From the NCBI GenBank assembly GCA_017439345.1, contig JAFSJJ010000035.1:16522-80521 (forward strand): a stretch of DNA of 64,000 nucleotides, read 5' to 3'. Numbering within the stretch: the first letter of the stretch is position 1; the number at the start of each line of letters is the position of its first letter. The stretch comes from Synergistaceae bacterium. GTDB lineage: Bacteria > Synergistota > Synergistia > Synergistales > Aminobacteriaceae. Below the pieces are notes generated by a model, which worked only from the letters and a program-made list of their open reading frames with translations, was not told the DNA's origin and ran no database searches. This document shows, in pieces, positions 45,178-53,414 of this stretch. The position numbers and the translations under genes are program-made.

Positions 45178-47061
45178 TTATTTTGCAGGATTAAATTCTT
45201 GAGCTAACAAATTCTTGAACTCGTCAAGACTCATGCTGCCCAAATCGCCTTTTGAACGTTCTCTGACTCCGACAGTGTGATTTGCCTTCTCCTTGTCGCC
45301 TATTACGAGCATATAGGGTACTTTCTGAAGCTGGGCATCGCGAATCTTTCTGCCTAATTTCTCATCGCGGGTATCAATCTCACAGCGGACATCAAGAGCT
45401 GATAATTTCTCCTGAAGTTCTCTTGCATAATCTAAATGATCTTTCGCAATCGTGATTATCTTGACTTGAACAGGTGCCAGCCAGTAGGGGAATGCTCCTG
45501 CGTAGTGTTCGATTAAGATTCCCATGAAACGCTCAACGCTTCCGAAGACGACTCTGTGAAGCATGACCGGTGTATGTTCCGCGCCGTCCTCGCCGATATA
45601 AGTAACTCCAAAGCGTCCCGGCATCTGGAAATCAAGCTGTATCGTTCCGCACTGCCATGTACGCCCTATGCAGTCCTCAAGGTGAAAGTCTATTTTAGGG
45701 CCGTAAAATGCTCCGTCGCCGGGGTTAATCGTGTAGGGAGTGTTAGTGCTTTCAAGAGCGTCCCTCAATGCAGCTTCAGCGGTCTCCCACTGTTCATCAG
45801 TTCCCATTGAGTCCTCAGGTCTTGTCGATAATTCAACGGTGTACTTGAATCCGAATACATCAGTGTAGAAATATTTATCGAGTTCCATTATTCGGGTAAC
45901 TTCGTCTTTTATCTGCGAGTGTTCTATATAAGTGTGAGCATCGTCCTGAGTGAAGCACCTGACTCTCATTAAGCCGTGAAGGACTCCGCTTCGTTCGTGA
46001 CGATGGACGCAGCCGAGTTCAGCGAGTCTCATGGGTAAATCTCTATAGCTCCGTAACTGGGTCTTGTAGACTAGAATACTTCCGGGGCAGTTCATGGGCT
46101 TGATTGCATAGGGTTTCTCGTCAATCTCAGTGAAGTACATGTTATCGCGGTAGTGATCCCAGTGTCCTGACTTAATCCAGAGTTCGCGGTCTAATATTTG
46201 CGGAGTCTTGATTTCGAGATAGCCTCTCTTTAAGTGTTCACGCCTCCAGAAATTAATTAACGTGTTCATGATGATCATTCCTTTAGGGTGAAAGAACGGG
46301 AAGCCGGGACCTTCTTCGTGTAAGCTGAATAAATCTAAGTCCTTGCCGAGCTTTCTATGGTCGCGGAGTTTAGCCTCTTCAATGCGCTTGATGTATGCTT
46401 TGAGTTCGTCCGGTGAAGCAAATGCAGTGCCGTAAATTCGAGTCAGCATTTTATTCTTCTCGTCGCCTCTCCAGTAAGCCCCTGCAATTGATAATAACTT
46501 GAAGTTGTGAATCTTACTAGCGTCCGGAACGTGAGGGCCTCTGCAAAGGTCTGCGTACTCTCCCTGCTTATATACTGACACTGAGTCCGCTTCGATCTCT
46601 CTGATTAACTCGGTCTTATATGGATCATCAGCAAAGAACTTTAACGCTTCGTCTTTAGTCATGTCCTCGCGGGTAACTTTCTCGCCTGCTCCGGAAATCT
46701 TTCGCATTTCTGACTCAATCTTGGGTAAGTCTTCTTCTGTGAGAGCTGCATTGTTAATGTCTATGTCATAATAGAAGCCGTCTTTGATTGCCGGGCCGAC
46801 TCCGAAGTGTGAGCCTGGATAGAGTCTCAAAATTGCCTGAGCCATCAAGTGAGCCGTGCTGTGTCTTAAAATTTCGAGTCCTTCAGGTGAGTCAAGACTT
46901 ACTGCTTCAAGTCTGCCGTTAGAGTTAATTTCGCGTGATAAGTCTAGTAATTCGTTATTAAACTTGCCTGCTATGACCTTCTTGTTGTCGAGGCCTAATG
47001 CTTTAAGTGCATCATGGACGCTTAGAGGGTCATTGAATTCTTTGTCATTGATTACGAGCAT
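45178..47061 (-). CDS. thrS: Threonyl-tRNA synthetase
   Basis: Class II synthetase, 627 residues, full length. It has an N-terminal TGS-like domain (1-60) and an editing domain with RHSTAHLMAQA and the second site around YADLCRGPHVPD. The catalytic core has motif 2 RCFTQDDAHTY and the zinc-site residues in PMNCPGSI, TFRxx-type DFHLEDCIGRTWQCGTIQLDF, and motif 3 PVMLHRVVFGSVERF. The anticodon domain starts near APVQVKIITIAKDH. The leader is too short for a T-box. Confidence 0.98.
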   Translation of the reverse strand: MLVINDKEFNDPLSVHDALKALGLDNKKVIAGKFNNELLDLSREINSNGRLEAVSLDSPEGLEILRHSTAHLMAQAILRLYPGSHFGVGPAIKDGFYYDIDINNAALTEEDLPKIESEMRKISGAGEKVTREDMTKDEALKFFADDPYKTELIREIEADSVSVYKQGEYADLCRGPHVPDASKIHNFKLLSIAGAYWRGDEKNKMLTRIYGTAFASPDELKAYIKRIEEAKLRDHRKLGKDLDLFSLHEEGPGFPFFHPKGMIIMNTLINFWRREHLKRGYLEIKTPQILDRELWIKSGHWDHYRDNMYFTEIDEKPYAIKPMNCPGSILVYKTQLRSYRDLPMRLAELGCVHRHERSGVLHGLMRVRCFTQDDAHTYIEHSQIKDEVTRIMELDKYFYTDVFGFKYTVELSTRPEDSMGTDEQWETAEAALRDALESTNTPYTINPGDGAFYGPKIDFHLEDCIGRTWQCGTIQLDFQMPGRFGVTYIGEDGAEHTPVMLHRVVFGSVERFMGILIEHYAGAFPYWLAPVQVKIITIAKDHLDYARELQEKLSALDVRCEIDTRDEKLGRKIRDAQLQKVPYMLVIGDKEKANHTVGVRERSKGDLGSMSLDEFKNLLAQEFNPAK

Positions 47062-47106
47062 ATAGAAACCTGCCTTCTTGTCGTGATTAAAAAATTTTTG
47101 CGTGTT

Positions 47107-47135
47107 AGAATAGCACCCGATTTACTTTACTGCAA
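47107..47135 (-). promoter_or_regulatory. Promoter of thrS
   Basis: On the minus strand TTGCAG (47130-47135), 17 bases, then TATTCT (47107-47112) with a TGC just before it (extended -10). The -35 lies at the end of the upstream zincin-like gene. Confidence 0.65.
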
Positions 47136-47969
47136 GTTAAGACGGCTTTGACTCATTGACTTTATGCTCGTCTCACACAGATAATTTATCCTTGAGGCTT
47201 TGTTCATGTCCTTGAATCTTTCACTCTTTGAGAACTCTTCAAGATACTCCGAACATATCCGCGCTGTATCAGAAACTGCTCTCTTGACTTCATCAGACAA
47301 ATTGACAGTGTAGAGCGATAACCTGCCGCCTTGAGCTTCATCAATGCCCATGAAGTGCTGAAACAATTTCGCTTCATAATATCCTAATGCCTCGTATATT
47401 CCCATGAAGTCGGCTATTAACTCATCATGAAGATTATTCGATGCCGAGCCGTAAAATCTCTTCGTGTAATAGTGGGTGCATTCATGCTCTCTGCGGATAA
47501 TCATGGACTTTTCACGCCACTCTTCAGGAGAGAGATCAACATATTCGGGCTGTGTATTGCTGTAAAACTTTTTCGAGAGAACAAGAAATCTTTGACTCTT
47601 GCCATATACGAACGATGCTCCCATTTGAGAAATATTATCAGGTCTTGAGCCTTTGTGAATCAAATTAACTATGAAGTCTTCAAAGTAAAAAGCATTGCCA
47701 ATAGTTATAAGGGGGACATCACCTGCTGCAGCCTCGTAAATTTCGAGAGTTATATTATCCGGCTCACGGAACGTTACAGGACGCTTAGAGATAATATATT
47801 CATTCAGGAGTTCGGCTTCAGTGTATTGAGCTTTCATGCTGATGAATTCCTGCCACTGAGACAAAAAGCTGTCGTCATAGTTCATGCTTTCATGCTGAGG
47901 CTTAAAGCGGTTCGCGATGTAGTCTTCATATTCGTTAAGTTCGTTCGTGTTCATGTAAATATAATTCAT
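47127..47969 (-). CDS. Zincin-like putative metalloprotease, unknown family
   Basis: The 280-residue protein lacks a signal peptide. The motif IIRREHECTHYYTKRFYG gives H-E-C-T-H, a HExxH zincin site, followed after about 20 residues by NNLHDELIADFMGIYEALGYY, where DELIAD could give the third ligand. It resembles a family of uncharacterised cytosolic proteins (DUF7005-like as I recall, not verified). No partner gene is clear. The start could be ATG 47969 (close to AACGAGGA) or ATG 47954. Confidence 0.6.
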   Translation of the reverse strand: MNYIYMNTNELNEYEDYIANRFKPQHESMNYDDSFLSQWQEFISMKAQYTEAELLNEYIISKRPVTFREPDNITLEIYEAAAGDVPLITIGNAFYFEDFIVNLIHKGSRPDNISQMGASFVYGKSQRFLVLSKKFYSNTQPEYVDLSPEEWREKSMIIRREHECTHYYTKRFYGSASNNLHDELIADFMGIYEALGYYEAKLFQHFMGIDEAQGGRLSLYTVNLSDEVKRAVSDTARICSEYLEEFSKSERFKDMNKASRINYLCETSIKSMSQSRLNLQ

Positions 47970-48012
47970 TCCTCGTTAATATTGTCATGGCAAGTGTTAA
48001 TGATGTGATTTC

Positions 48013-48035
48013 GTATTAGTAATTGTATTAGTAAC
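48013..48035 (+). repeat. Dispersed repeat, copy C
   Basis: Identical over 23 bases to copy A at 12587-12609 (two GTATTAGTAA half-units), in the 124-base gap between the zincin-like gene and the MATE gene. Confidence 0.75.
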
Positions 48036-48038
48036 ACA

Positions 48039-48075
48039 AAGCAGCTCCTGTTGATTCGATTCACAAGAACTGCTT
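48039..48075 (-). terminator. Hairpin after the minus-strand MATE gene
   Basis: AAGCAG...TC..TGT pairs with ACA..GA...CTGCTT around a central loop. No strong T run follows, so termination efficiency is uncertain. Confidence 0.5.
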
Positions 48076-48093
48076 CGTTGACTCATGATTATA

Positions 48094-49467
48094 TCACTCT
48101 GATTTAAAACTTTTCGTGAAGTTCATGTACACTGCGACAGACACAAGAGTCATCATTATATCTGCGGCAACTTGAGTCCACACTATGCCATACATACCGA
48201 ATATATAATTAAATATAAATAATAAAGGAATGTTGAACACTATCCACCTTGAAGCACCTAACGCTAAAGCCCTGCCTCCCATTCCGACAGCCTGAAAGAA
48301 GTTCACCAGGTGAAAGCACATGAACATAAACGGAGTAGCAAGACATCTCGCACGCAGGAAATGAGTCCCAAGTTCGACAGTCTGAGCGTCATCAATGAAG
48401 ATTCGCATTATGTCAGCAGCAAATATCTCATATAGAGCAACACTCACAAAGCCTATAACGAGTCCCGCGAGTCTCGAGAAGTTCACTGCCTCACGCATTC
48501 TCTTGAAGTTCCCAGCTGAGTAATTATATCCTGCCAACGGCATCATTCCCTGACATAAGCCTATGCCGACACTAAGAGGGAGTCTCTCAGCCTTTAAGAC
48601 GATTCCAACGGCAGCTAACGGTATATCGCCGTACAGTGAAGCTAACTTGTCGATGACTATATACGTTACGTCAAAGAGAGTTACAGCAATTGCAGCAGGT
48701 ACTCCGACAGCGAAGACCGAGAAAATATTTTCACGCGAAGCCTTGAAGTTCTTGATTGAGAGTGAAAGAATAGTTTTGTCTCGTAATCTTAATATTATTA
48801 TCAGGAAATATGAGCATGTTATGACGTTCGAGAGCATCGTTGCAATTCCTGCGCCTAGAACTTCATAGCCTTTGGGTAATAACACGAACATGAACAACGG
48901 ATCAAGAATGATATTAATCACTCCTCCCATTGAGACCCCGAAGCCCGCCTGTTTCGCATAACCTGTGCTGCGTAAAAAGTTCGACATCGTCATTGCTAAT
49001 ATAGTTGGTACCGCTCCGATTACTATAACGCAGAACGTATACTGACTCGCAAATAATAGGGTGTCATCACTCGCTCCCAGAAGTTTTAAAATATCTTTCA
49101 TGAAAGCAAACATTAAGAGCGAAAATATTCCTGCAAAGATTATCGTCATGTAAAAGCAGAAAGCACTTACTGTCTTGGCCTCGTTGTCCCTGCCTGCTCC
49201 CATTAATCGAGATATTAAAGTCCCTCCGCCTATGCCGAATAAATTTGCAAATGTAATCGAAATATTGAACACAGGAAGCAATAACGAAACTCCTGCGACC
49301 ATTAAAGGGTTATTAGTGCGTCCGATATAAAACGTGTCTGCAAGATTGTAGATTAATATTATGAGCTGTCCGAATATCATAGGCAGTGCTAATTCAGCCA
49401 AAGCCTTTGGTATCGGCCAAGACTCGAATATATCGCGGCTGTTCTCGTGTGTCATGTTAGTAATCAC
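48094..49467 (-). CDS. MATE-family efflux transporter
   Basis: The 457-residue, 12-helix protein has the MATE repeat pattern: LALPMIFGQLIILIYNLADTFYIGRTNNPLMVAGVSLLLPVFN in the first half and VGIGLCQGMMPLAGYNYSAGNFKRM in the second. It exports cationic drugs or metabolites by Na+ or H+ antiport. It is divergent from the coiled-coil/MATE-ATPase operon with only about 41 bases between start codons, so promoters must overlap. Confidence 0.94.
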   Translation of the reverse strand: MITNMTHENSRDIFESWPIPKALAELALPMIFGQLIILIYNLADTFYIGRTNNPLMVAGVSLLLPVFNISITFANLFGIGGGTLISRLMGAGRDNEAKTVSAFCFYMTIIFAGIFSLLMFAFMKDILKLLGASDDTLLFASQYTFCVIVIGAVPTILAMTMSNFLRSTGYAKQAGFGVSMGGVINIILDPLFMFVLLPKGYEVLGAGIATMLSNVITCSYFLIIILRLRDKTILSLSIKNFKASRENIFSVFAVGVPAAIAVTLFDVTYIVIDKLASLYGDIPLAAVGIVLKAERLPLSVGIGLCQGMMPLAGYNYSAGNFKRMREAVNFSRLAGLVIGFVSVALYEIFAADIMRIFIDDAQTVELGTHFLRARCLATPFMFMCFHLVNFFQAVGMGGRALALGASRWIVFNIPLLFIFNYIFGMYGIVWTQVAADIMMTLVSVAVYMNFTKSFKSE

Positions 49468-49508
49468 TCCTTATGATAAAATTTTATGCGTTAAAGGAGG
49501 TTTTCACA

Positions 49509-49982
49509 ATGGCGAGTGCAGATATTTACGTTCGCAAAGATGTCTATGAAGCAGATCAAAGAGCGTTAATCTCAGAGATAAAACTCATCCATAATGAGCT
49601 GCTCAAGAAGATTGACGAAAAATTTGAAGAGAAGATCGACGCTTTCAGGAAGGAAGTCAATGCAAAATTTGAAGCTGTTGACAAAAGGCTTGATGCTCTC
49701 GAGGGAAGAGTCAGCAGACTTGAAACAAAAGTTGAAGTCCTTGTGGCTCGTGTTGACTCTCTAGAAACTCGTATAAATGACTCAAATAATTTCATGATGA
49801 TAGGATTCGGACTGCTGGGCTTTCTAATTGTCTTCACAGCTTTCATCAGTCCGATTTCAAGACGCTTAAGGATGTGGAGTAAGCCTAAGAGAATTAATAT
49901 CACCAGTGAAGAAGTCGAACTCATCAAAGAAATAATCACTTCAAACTTTGACGTAAAAGCAAGAACAAAGCCGCTCCCATAA
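49509..49982 (+). CDS. Membrane-anchored coiled-coil protein, paralogue 1
   Basis: The start is at MASADIYVRKDVYEADQRAL with AAAGGAGG nine to ten bases upstream; an earlier in-frame ATG at 49473 lacks a site. The 157-residue protein has a conserved N-terminal box (DIYVRKDVYEADQRALI) and a long coiled coil (about 20-95; KEVNAKFEAVDKRLDALEGRVSRLETKVEVLVARVDSLETRI). One transmembrane helix follows (MMIGFGLLGFLIVFTAFI, about 101-120), then a charged tail ending KPLP. No catalytic motif is present. It is a close relative of the gene at 52851. Function is unknown; it opens a tight four-gene unit. Confidence 0.8.
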   Translation: MASADIYVRKDVYEADQRALISEIKLIHNELLKKIDEKFEEKIDAFRKEVNAKFEAVDKRLDALEGRVSRLETKVEVLVARVDSLETRINDSNNFMMIGFGLLGFLIVFTAFISPISRRLRMWSKPKRINITSEEVELIKEIITSNFDVKARTKPLP

Positions 49983-49992
49983 CAAAAAAATC

Positions 49993-51753
49993 ATGACAAG
50001 TAATAATAATCACATATTGAAAAGTATTTTCCGTGCAGCCCTTGTTGCAATGATAATAGCTGACTTAGCAGAGATAATTGCAGCAATGATTGACGGAATG
50101 TTAACCGGTCGTTTTCTCGGAGCAGAGTCAATAGCAGCGTTCGGAATAACAAAGCCCTTTTTCTCTATAACCGGAGTCTTGAGCGCAGTCCTCTCATCAG
50201 GAGCAATGATAACAGCTTCCCACGTCATAGGCAAAGGCGACAAAGCTAACACTAACCAAATTTTTTCTATTACATGTCTGGCAGGTGTCATCTTATCAAC
50301 AGGCTTCGCGGTATTCGGCATAGTATTTATTAATCAGTTCGCAGCTCTTCTCGGTGCAAATGGTGAACTCTTCCCGATAGTCAAGAAATATTTATTAGGC
50401 TTGCTCTTGGGAGTTCCCGCTATTGTAATGGGAAATATATTAACTGTCTTCATGCAGCTCGAAGGCAAATATAATCATGTAAATCTAAGCGTCCTGGCAA
50501 CTATAATCGTGAATCTCGGCGGCGACTCGTTCAACATTTTTTATCTCAACGGCGACATGTTCGGAATGGGTGTAGCTACATCGGCGAGTTATTATGCTGC
50601 TCTAGCTGTCCTGATATACGGATTTATAGCGAGTAAGTCAATGTTCAGATTGTCATTATCAAATCTAAGATGGCAGACTGCGGGCAATATAGTCAATAAA
50701 GGACTTCCCAAAGCTACAAGAAGATTATGCAACGTATTCCGCCCCGTGTTAATTAACCATCTTGTTATAGCTATAGGCGGAGCTCTTGCGATGTCGGCGT
50801 TGTCGGTTCAGCACAGCGTCGCAGAATTTCTTGAATTACTAGGAACTTGCTGCGGTGATGTAGTTGTCCTGATGTGCGGAGTGTTTTACGGTGAAGAGAA
50901 TGAAGACGAGTTATCGGACACCCTGAGAATTGCATTCAAGTACGTAATTTACGGAGTCAGTGCTGTAACGTTAATCAGCTTTTTCGGGGCAAGGGGCATA
51001 GCGTCATTCTATTTGGGTAATAATATTCAAGCTGTCGATATGGCGACTCTATGTTTGCAGTTATATGCGTTGAAGCTCCCGTTCTTGGCATTTAATGAGA
51101 TTTACATGAATTACTTCCAGGCACTCGGCGACAACAAGAGATCTCATTTACTCTCTGTGTTACATAGATTAGTCTTCATCGTTGCATCAGCTTTCATACT
51201 CGGCTATTTCTTCGGAATTGCAGGAGTCTGGGCAGCGTTCCCGGTGAGCGAAATATTATTAACTCTCACTGTTGTAATCATGGCAGTGTTTCATGAAAAG
51301 AAGTTCCCTCGAACTCTCAAAGATATGTTGTTCCTGCCCTCAGGTTTCGGAATTGCTCCGGAGCATAGACTCAGAAGAGAAATTATCACTAAAGAAGATG
51401 CCCTCGAAGCCTCAAAGCTCGCTTATGAATTCTGCCGCAAAATCAATCTCAGTGAAAAGCGTTCGTTGTACGTATCTTTATGCGTCGAAGAACTCGGAAT
51501 GAACACAGCAAGTTATGCAATTGTCGACAAGAAGAAGCAATCTTCAGAAGTTATTATTTCACTCGTCAAGAATGAGCTTATAATCAGATTCAGGGACAAC
51601 GGCAAGGCATTCGATTTAACGAAATGGATTAAGTTATTTCACGATGACGATGACCCTTCAGCACATATAGGCATAAAAATTTTGACTGGCCTCGCAAAAG
51701 AAGTTACGTATACTAACTCGCTTAACACTAATAACGTAATTATAAAGCTCTAA
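49993..51753 (+). CDS. MATE transporter fused to an RsbW-like histidine-kinase-type ATPase domain
   Basis: The 586-residue protein has an N-terminal MATE-type membrane part of about 12 helices (residues 1-440), with MIDGMLTGRFLGAESIAAFGITKPFF and EIYMNYFQALGDNKRSHLL. A short linker (MLFLPSGFGIAPEHRLRREI) leads to a C-terminal GHKL ATPase domain (about 465-586). Its N-box is VEELGMNTASYA, its G1 box RDNGKAFDL and its G2 box HIGIKIL, as in the anti-sigma kinases RsbW/SpoIIAB. It lacks a phospho-acceptor histidine and a receiver. The fusion suggests transport gated by, or signalling through, serine-kinase or ATP-binding activity. It lies 10 bases after paralogue 1. Confidence 0.88.
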   Translation: MTSNNNHILKSIFRAALVAMIIADLAEIIAAMIDGMLTGRFLGAESIAAFGITKPFFSITGVLSAVLSSGAMITASHVIGKGDKANTNQIFSITCLAGVILSTGFAVFGIVFINQFAALLGANGELFPIVKKYLLGLLLGVPAIVMGNILTVFMQLEGKYNHVNLSVLATIIVNLGGDSFNIFYLNGDMFGMGVATSASYYAALAVLIYGFIASKSMFRLSLSNLRWQTAGNIVNKGLPKATRRLCNVFRPVLINHLVIAIGGALAMSALSVQHSVAEFLELLGTCCGDVVVLMCGVFYGEENEDELSDTLRIAFKYVIYGVSAVTLISFFGARGIASFYLGNNIQAVDMATLCLQLYALKLPFLAFNEIYMNYFQALGDNKRSHLLSVLHRLVFIVASAFILGYFFGIAGVWAAFPVSEILLTLTVVIMAVFHEKKFPRTLKDMLFLPSGFGIAPEHRLRREIITKEDALEASKLAYEFCRKINLSEKRSLYVSLCVEELGMNTASYAIVDKKKQSSEVIISLVKNELIIRFRDNGKAFDLTKWIKLFHDDDDPSAHIGIKILTGLAKEVTYTNSLNTNNVIIKL

Positions 51754-51768
51754 AGGAGATGACTCTCA

Positions 51769-52800
51769 ATGCATGAAACCGACGAAGAAATACAAGAACT
51801 GCTTGAACGCTATAAAAATTTAGAGAATGCTGTTAATGAACGAATGAAGCAAATTTTTTCTGGCAAGCTCTCTTTGATTCATGTTACTCACAGGATCAAG
51901 ACGATTGACTCAATCAAAGGCAAGCTGGAACGCAAACCGGACTTATACAGCAGCATTTACGATATTTACGACATATTAGGCTTTCGTGTTATCTGCTACA
52001 TTTCTGATGATGTAGACTTAGCAGCAAAGTTAATATCTGAAAATTTCCGTGTCGACTGGAAGAGGTCCAAAGACAAACGCAAGCTCATTGACGCAAGGTC
52101 ATTCGGTTATTCAGCTCTTCACTATGTATGCGCACTCCCTGATGATGATAGTAATTTATGGTTCGAGATTCAGATTAAGACGATACTACAGCACAGCTGG
52201 GCAGAGATTGAACACGATTTAGGCTACAAGACTGAAATTGAAGTCCCCCGCGAAATCAGAAGGAGTTTTTCCAAAGCAGCGAGCTTACTCGAGACGGCAG
52301 ACGATATTTTCTCAGAGATCAGAGCGAAACTCACAGCCTACACAATCAGCGTCAAGAATGATATTGTGAATCAAAAATTTGATAATATATTCTTTGACAA
52401 GATAACGCTTGAGGAGTTCACGAGGAGCAATGATTCTTACTGTAAATTATTAAACGAGATAGCAGCAATCACGAACGCAAAAATTCTCGAACAGAGTCCT
52501 GAGAGTCAATTACCGTTAATATTATTCCTGAACATAAAGACTTTCGGGGACATGATAACGCTAATTAACAAACAGCATGACTTGGCCTTGAAACTTGCAA
52601 GAGAGCTTTTGCAGAATTCAGAGATTGACGAGCTTGCATCAACAGCAGCATATCACTTCTTGTTCAGGGCAGAGCTTATCACAGGGAATTACTCAAGAGA
52701 GAAGATACGTGAATTCTTTGCACTGACGACTAAAAGCGGGAAGTCAATAGAACATAACACGGACAAGATTATGAAAGCGCGTGAAGTATATTCAAAGTGA
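51769..52800 (+). CDS. RelA/SpoT-domain (p)ppGpp synthetase-type protein
   Basis: The 343-residue protein has a RelA/SpoT synthetase domain at about 30-190: IHVTHRIKTIDSIKGKLERKP, YDIYDILGFRVICYISDD (catalytic Asp region), DARSFGYSALHYVCALPD (G-loop Tyr), and FEIQIKTILQHSWAEIEHDLGYKT (catalytic Glu). There is no HD hydrolase domain. A C-terminal helical region (about 200-343) is not TGS/ACT. It could be a small alarmone synthetase or a toxic synthetase (toxSAS/CapRel-type) acting on nucleotides or tRNA. GGAG lies upstream; it starts 15 bases after the MATE-ATPase gene. Confidence 0.88.
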   Translation: MHETDEEIQELLERYKNLENAVNERMKQIFSGKLSLIHVTHRIKTIDSIKGKLERKPDLYSSIYDIYDILGFRVICYISDDVDLAAKLISENFRVDWKRSKDKRKLIDARSFGYSALHYVCALPDDDSNLWFEIQIKTILQHSWAEIEHDLGYKTEIEVPREIRRSFSKAASLLETADDIFSEIRAKLTAYTISVKNDIVNQKFDNIFFDKITLEEFTRSNDSYCKLLNEIAAITNAKILEQSPESQLPLILFLNIKTFGDMITLINKQHDLALKLARELLQNSEIDELASTAAYHFLFRAELITGNYSREKIREFFALTTKSGKSIEHNTDKIMKAREVYSK

Positions 52801-52850
52801 TAGAATCATCATGAAGGCAAAATAATTTTATTCGAAATGGAGTTTTCATG

Positions 52851-53396
52851 ATGGCAAGTTCAGATATTTACGTCCGCAAAGACGTTTACGAGGCCGACCA
52901 GAGGGCACTAATCGCAGAGATAAGGCTTATGCATAATGATCTGCTCAAGAAGATTGACGATAAGTTTGACTCTTTTAGAGTAGAAATCGACAAGAAATTT
53001 AACTCTTTTAGGAGTGAAGTTAATCAAAAGTTTGAAGGCATTGACAAGAAATTTGAAGGTATTGACAAGAAGTTTGAAGGTATTGACAAGAAGTTTGAAG
53101 GCATTAATGCAAAGTTCGAGGGTGTTAATGCAAGATTTGACAGACTGGAGAGAAAAGTTGAAGTCCTTACCGCACGCGTTGACGGTCTTGACAGCCGGAT
53201 AACTGATACTCAAAATTTCATGATGATAGGCTTTGCTCTAATCGGATTCCTTGTAGCATTTGCCGTGTTCGTTCAGCCGTTAGCAAAATTCTTCAAGAAC
53301 TGGTTCAAGCCGAAATTTACACCTGAACAGCTCGAACAGATTAAAGAACTCATCAGGACAGTAAATCTTGAGAATAAGACAAGCCCCCTCCCGTAG
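52851..53396 (+). CDS. Membrane-anchored coiled-coil protein, paralogue 2, with heptad repeats
   Basis: The start follows the paralogue (MASSDIYVRKDVYEADQRAL); an ATG one codon earlier is possible. The 181-residue protein repeats the architecture of paralogue 1: N-terminal box, long coiled coil, one transmembrane helix (MMIGFALIGFLVAFAVFV, about 123-140), and a tail ending SPLP. The coiled coil carries five heptads of the type FEGIDKK (residues about 61-95), encoded by 21-base tandem repeats. It closes the operon after the RelA/SpoT gene with a gap of 50 bases. Confidence 0.8.
   Translation: MASSDIYVRKDVYEADQRALIAEIRLMHNDLLKKIDDKFDSFRVEIDKKFNSFRSEVNQKFEGIDKKFEGIDKKFEGIDKKFEGINAKFEGVNARFDRLERKVEVLTARVDGLDSRITDTQNFMMIGFALIGFLVAFAVFVQPLAKFFKNWFKPKFTPEQLEQIKELIRTVNLENKTSPLP
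53031..53135 (+). repeat. 21-base tandem repeat (five units) in the coiled-coil gene
   Basis: Units start at 53031, 53052, 53073, 53094 and 53115. The first three are nearly identical (TTTGAAGG-C/T-ATTGACAAGAA); the last two have drifted. Each unit is 7 codons, one coiled-coil heptad, so copy number can change without breaking the frame. Confidence 0.9.
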
Positions 53397-53414
53397 CGAA
53401 TATCACTGCGGGAG
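53388..53414. terminator. Hairpin between the coiled-coil gene and the restriction-modification gene
   Basis: CTCCCG (53388-53393) pairs with CGGGAG (53409-53414) across the two convergent stop codons. No T run is present, so it is only a possible bidirectional terminator. Confidence 0.4.

Noticed and set aside
47062..47126. T-box riboswitch upstream of thrS
   Set aside because: Only 64 bases separate thrS from the upstream gene and they hold a promoter; no room or motif for a T-box.
53031..53135. CRISPR-like repeat array
   Set aside because: Repeats are contiguous without spacers and in frame with a coiled-coil gene.
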